A stretch of DNA of 64,000 nucleotides, taken from positions 28,423 through 92,422 of the forward strand of contig NZ_JASBQY010000017.1 in assembly GCF_029960645.1 (NCBI RefSeq), given 5' to 3'. Position numbers and translations under genes: made by a program. This document shows positions 61,383 to 64,000 of the stretch, piece by piece. Below the pieces are notes generated by a model. It had not been told where the DNA came from. It saw only the letters and a program-made list of their open reading frames with translations, and ran no database searches. The stretch comes from Arthrobacter sp. AL12 (GTDB lineage: Bacteria; Actinomycetota; Actinomycetes; Actinomycetales; Micrococcaceae). Every line of letters starts with the position of its first letter. The stretch's first letter is position 1.

Positions 61383-61817
61383 CTACGAAGAGGCAAAACC
61401 AATCCCTACTGCGACGAATAATAGCCCTCCGAGCATGTGCATGAATCCCATGGCTCTTATCGTCGAAGCGTCCGCAAATGTAAAGCTCCCTGGCCTAATC
61501 CCGCGACTTTCCTTGTAGATTCTTGACCAGGTGCTCGCAGTTTCGTTGATGTCGCGGAAGACGTACAGTCCGAACAGGAATAGGAAAAGGCCCGCTCCAC
61601 TAATCCCGATGCCCATCCAGTTCATCCGGGTTACTGCCAGGAGAACGAAGGTCACAAGGAACATCGCGTAGAAGCACCAATAGAAGGTCCTCGCGGGTTG
61701 AGGCAATTCGGTTAGGAGTCGCTTGATCCCCCGGATGGTTTTGATGACGTTCCTTCCATGGGTTACCTGATCACAACGACAATGTAGTGCCCCAGCCAAG
61801 CTGACCCCAGTGTTCAA
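61383..61817 (-). CDS. Hypothetical membrane protein
   Basis: A protein of up to 144 residues, unrecognised. Seen: two hydrophobic helices in the middle (FYAMFLVTFVLLAV and GIGISGAGLFLFLFGLYVF) and a third near the C-terminus (MHMLGGLLFVAVGIGFA). The only starts in frame are TTG codons with no clear ribosome site, so the N-terminus is uncertain and the first 30 residues may be untranslated. Confidence 0.45.
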   Translation of the reverse strand: MNTGVSLAGALHCRCDQVTHGRNVIKTIRGIKRLLTELPQPARTFYWCFYAMFLVTFVLLAVTRMNWMGIGISGAGLFLFLFGLYVFRDINETASTWSRIYKESRGIRPGSFTFADASTIRAMGFMHMLGGLLFVAVGIGFASS

Positions 61818-62385
61818 AGCCTAATAGCGAAGACCGCTCGATGGGGAGCAAAGGCAAGGTGGATTTTTGTATGTTGTTTGACTGCGAGTTGCCGGCCCGT
61901 TCAAGATGACAATCCCATGAGCTGATCATTCCTGAACAGTTTGGAAACAAGGTGCCCGAGGGCCAGCTTGTTCGATCCGGTCGAGGTTCCTGCAACGGCA
62001 AGTGGTCCTGGATCGAGCCGTCACGGTGGGCCTGAATCAGGTTGACATACTCACCTGCAGTGAGATGTCGCTGTCGCATTCAGGGTTCTGATGGGAACCT
62101 GGGGCTGCACCAAGCTGATTTAGATCACTCTTCGTCCTGATGATCGCCTGAGTTACGGTGCAAGAGAAGATCACCTACGGCTTCGAGAACGCCCTGAACT
62201 ATAGCCGCGATGACTTCCACGAGGACGGACATGCGACCACAATACGTCTTTTCGCACGGCATGTTGGGTGTAGCACTGCCCGTAAGCCGATCCTTTACCG
62301 GGCACCAGGAGGCCCAGGTCTGATCTTCTGACCCGTGTCGAAGTCGACCCAGCGCCGGGGATTGTCTGATCGATAGTCTTGCGTC
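61818..62385. other. 568-bp gap with no firm gene
   Basis: I see no convincing gene. A short plus-strand frame, 62158-62331 (57 codons from GTG, beginning MQEKITYGFENALNYSRDD), has a protein-like composition but no start context or family; a minus-strand frame around 61771-62079 beginning MRQRHLTAGEYVNLIQAHR overlaps the previous gene. Either may be a decayed fragment. Confidence 0.35.
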
Positions 62386-62724
62386 ATGGCCACCGAAACA
62401 CGCTTCACGACGCGTTCACCCCTAGCCGCGGTTTGCTTGTTCCTTGTCGGCTTGTTGATCCTTTGGATGGCGCAGCCAATCCTGCCTAGCTGGGGATGTG
62501 CGGTCAGCTTTTCGGCGATGTGTCCTCCGCATTTGTTGCCTGTTCGAGCTTCGCTGATTAGCGCCGGCATCCTCTTCGTACTACTCGCAGCACTCATCGT
62601 CGGCATCGTTCTTCTCCCCAGAGCAAAGGGCTGGACGGATGGTTTGGCCCGAAGCGCCGTCTTCGTCGTGCCGGTGGTCCTGATCCTGACAGTCGTCGCG
62701 CACTTTCTGATACCACAGCCCTGA
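62386..62724 (+). CDS. Hypothetical three-helix membrane protein
   Basis: A 112-residue protein, unrecognised. Seen: three hydrophobic helices (LAAVCLFLVGLLILWMA, SLISAGILFVLLAALIVGIVLL, SAVFVVPVVLILTVVAHFLI) and two cysteines in the first extracytoplasmic loop (WGCAVSFSAMC) that could form a disulphide. ATG start, weak ribosome site. Confidence 0.55.
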   Translation: MATETRFTTRSPLAAVCLFLVGLLILWMAQPILPSWGCAVSFSAMCPPHLLPVRASLISAGILFVLLAALIVGIVLLPRAKGWTDGLARSAVFVVPVVLILTVVAHFLIPQP

Positions 62725-62931
62725 ATCGAGCCGGCGTAACGCGAGTTGCAGCCGCAAAAGCGAAGGCAGGTTGACGAACGTGTCCGTCCAGGGATCCTTC
62801 ACCGGGCGCTGGAGCATCCCCTGATCCACCGGCTAGCGGGGACGGTATGAGGTCACACTCCTCATGGCCACAATGGACAACGAATCACGTCTTACAGGGA
62901 GCCAGGCGTTGCGGACTGGCTGGTCGGGGAT

Positions 62932-63300
62932 CTAGGTGCTGATTACCTGCAGGTGGACAATGCCCGGTTCCCGAAGATCATCCACCCAAATGCCGATTCT
63001 TGCTGTGCCAGCTGGAACCTCATATTGCGAAACCTTGTCCCCATATACAGTTTCCAGGGTCAATTCGCCCGCCGAGCATCTGATCACCTGCGGGGCGAGT
63101 GGGATGAGTTCCTGTGCGGGCTCCTGCCCAGACACGTGAATTGTGGTGTCGCCGTCCATGTCGTTAGTCCCACCAATGATAAGAGCGTCTTCGCTCGCCC
63201 ACACGAGACCATCTGCGGTGACATCTGGAAGCGTCGCTTCCTGAGATCCCAGCACGAGAAAGATCGCGTTGGGCAACGGTGCATGGACGGTAACGTTCAT
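62932..63300 (-). CDS. Hypothetical protein, beta-rich
   Basis: A 122-residue soluble protein, unrecognised. Seen: predicted strands throughout (NVTVHAPLPNAIFLVLG, LIIGGTNDMDGDTTIHVSG, YEVPAGTARIGIWVDDL) and no signal peptide or helix. The ATG is preceded by GGGAGAACAC, so it looks real; the longer frame to 63324 adds eight unsupported residues. Confidence 0.55.
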   Translation of the reverse strand: MNVTVHAPLPNAIFLVLGSQEATLPDVTADGLVWASEDALIIGGTNDMDGDTTIHVSGQEPAQELIPLAPQVIRCSAGELTLETVYGDKVSQYEVPAGTARIGIWVDDLREPGIVHLQVIST

Positions 63301-63457
63301 CGTGTTCTCCCTTGTGTCAGCCACATCATTTCACCTGGCCACGGCCTACTCTTGCTGCTGGTTCGACTGCCCGCAATGGGATCCTCCACCGCGCGGCTCC
63401 CTCGCAGGCCAGCTGTCTTGTATATTTCAGCGCCTTCGTTACCTTGTCCGGGTCCGG

Positions 63458-63724
63458 TTAGTCCCTGCGGGCTCTAACTACATGCACGAGGCGCAACGCG
63501 AAGTAGACGAGGGCGGCCACGCTCACCACCGCGAAAATCCACGTGCCATCCATGCTGAGCGCGGGGCCGCTAGTACACATGCTCGTAGCGCCAGACTCGA
63601 TTGTGTAGCCAACGCACTCGCCCCGTTTATACCCCAGCAACGCTATGTTCAGGGTGATCACGAGGAGGATCGCGACGGCCCAAGGCCACCATCGCGGTGA
63701 ACGGAATGGCGGCGTTTCATCCAT
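63458..63724 (-). CDS. Hypothetical two-helix membrane protein
   Basis: An 88-residue protein, unrecognised. Seen: N-terminal cytoplasmic segment, helix 1 (WAVAILLVITLNIALLGY), an outside loop with two cysteines (GECVGYTIESGATSMCTSG), helix 2 (IFAVVSVAALVYFALRLV), basic C-terminus. This topology resembles the other small membrane proteins of this region. Confidence 0.5.
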   Translation of the reverse strand: MDETPPFRSPRWWPWAVAILLVITLNIALLGYKRGECVGYTIESGATSMCTSGPALSMDGTWIFAVVSVAALVYFALRLVHVVRARRD

Positions 63725-64000
63725 GCAGTCACTCTACTGATCGGGCCATCCAATTTCTGCCCCCTTCAACGTTCTCCTCCGGCCGCCGCCACGGATGCTT
63801 CAGCCGAGGCTGTGTGTATCAAGCTGTTGACACAAATGGCGGGGGTCCAACCATTATTCACTTGGTGACCAAAGGGTCCTTCGGCCTGCCGGTGGGGGCG
63901 GACAACGCCCGTAAGCCGGTGGTTCACCGGACGCTCTAATCGCCCGCGGTAGTGCCCATTAGCGTGGTGTAACGGCCCGGACCCGGGCGTGTTGCTCCCG
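63725..64000. other. 276-bp right-edge stretch with nothing recognised
   Basis: No convincing gene, RNA or repeat is visible; short open frames lack start context. A gene could begin beyond the window. Confidence 0.3.

Overview
The window is high-GC DNA from an actinobacterium, most likely Arthrobacter, Pseudarthrobacter or a close relative in Micrococcaceae. The evidence is the division/cell-wall gene order, the conserved blocks shared with Mycobacterium tuberculosis gene neighbourhoods, the GTG starts and the GTGA/ATGA stop-start overlaps. Assignments rest on reading motifs and gene order; no database search was run.

Positions 1-42725 are core chromosome. From the left edge, on the minus strand, come the 5' part of murE, ftsI, an FtsL-like gene, rsmH and mraZ (start of the dcw cluster), with three 10-bp-spaced MraZ-box-like repeats in front of mraZ. 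Next are a DUF3040 membrane protein, dinB, a lipoprotein, a polyprenyl diphosphate synthase, an Rv2175c-like regulator, a LysM/transglycosylase secreted protein, a PASTA-bearing PknL-like kinase, class II DAHP synthase, an acyltransferase, two tandem esterases, a ROK glucokinase, a FadD15-like acyl-CoA ligase and pyruvate carboxylase. This resembles the Rv2165c-Rv2187 region of M. tuberculosis. It is followed by an orphan parA and an Rv1826-Rv1830-like block (gcvH, garA, ftsR, a DUF151 nuclease and a MerR regulator). Then come mutM, tRNA-Pro(GGG) and an Rv1708-Rv1713-like block (der, cmk, rluB, scpB, scpA, parA) that also holds tyrA and a second acyltransferase. The core ends with a divergent C4-dicarboxylate module: dctA transporter against a DcuS/DcuR-type two-component system.

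Positions 42774-64000 are an accessory region. Its centrepiece is a complete Tn402/Tn5053-like transposon at 43599-53362 (9,764 bp). It has 25-bp terminal inverted repeats, a perfect 5-bp target duplication (ATGCA), extra terminal TniA-type repeats and the full tniA-tniB-tniQ-tniR module with a candidate res site. Its cargo is not an integron or metal resistance but a secreted 1,461-residue RHS/YD-repeat protein. That protein ends in a 57-residue glycine-rich hydrophobic tail, and 20 bp downstream is a 56-residue two-helix membrane protein; together they look like a toxin tip and its immunity partner. The transposon sits 75 bp upstream of another serine resolvase gene (42909-43523), as expected for this res-targeting family. 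That resolvase is itself bordered by a second Tn402-type end with three internal repeats (42774-42899), so the structure is nested.

To the right are GrpB, GNAT, alpha/beta-hydrolase and P-loop kinase-like genes, small membrane proteins, an intact IS256-family element (57497-58923, 8-bp target duplication), an ECF sigma factor with a membrane partner, a decayed IS21-family remnant and several unrecognised small genes. No CRISPR array, rRNA or clear riboswitch was seen.
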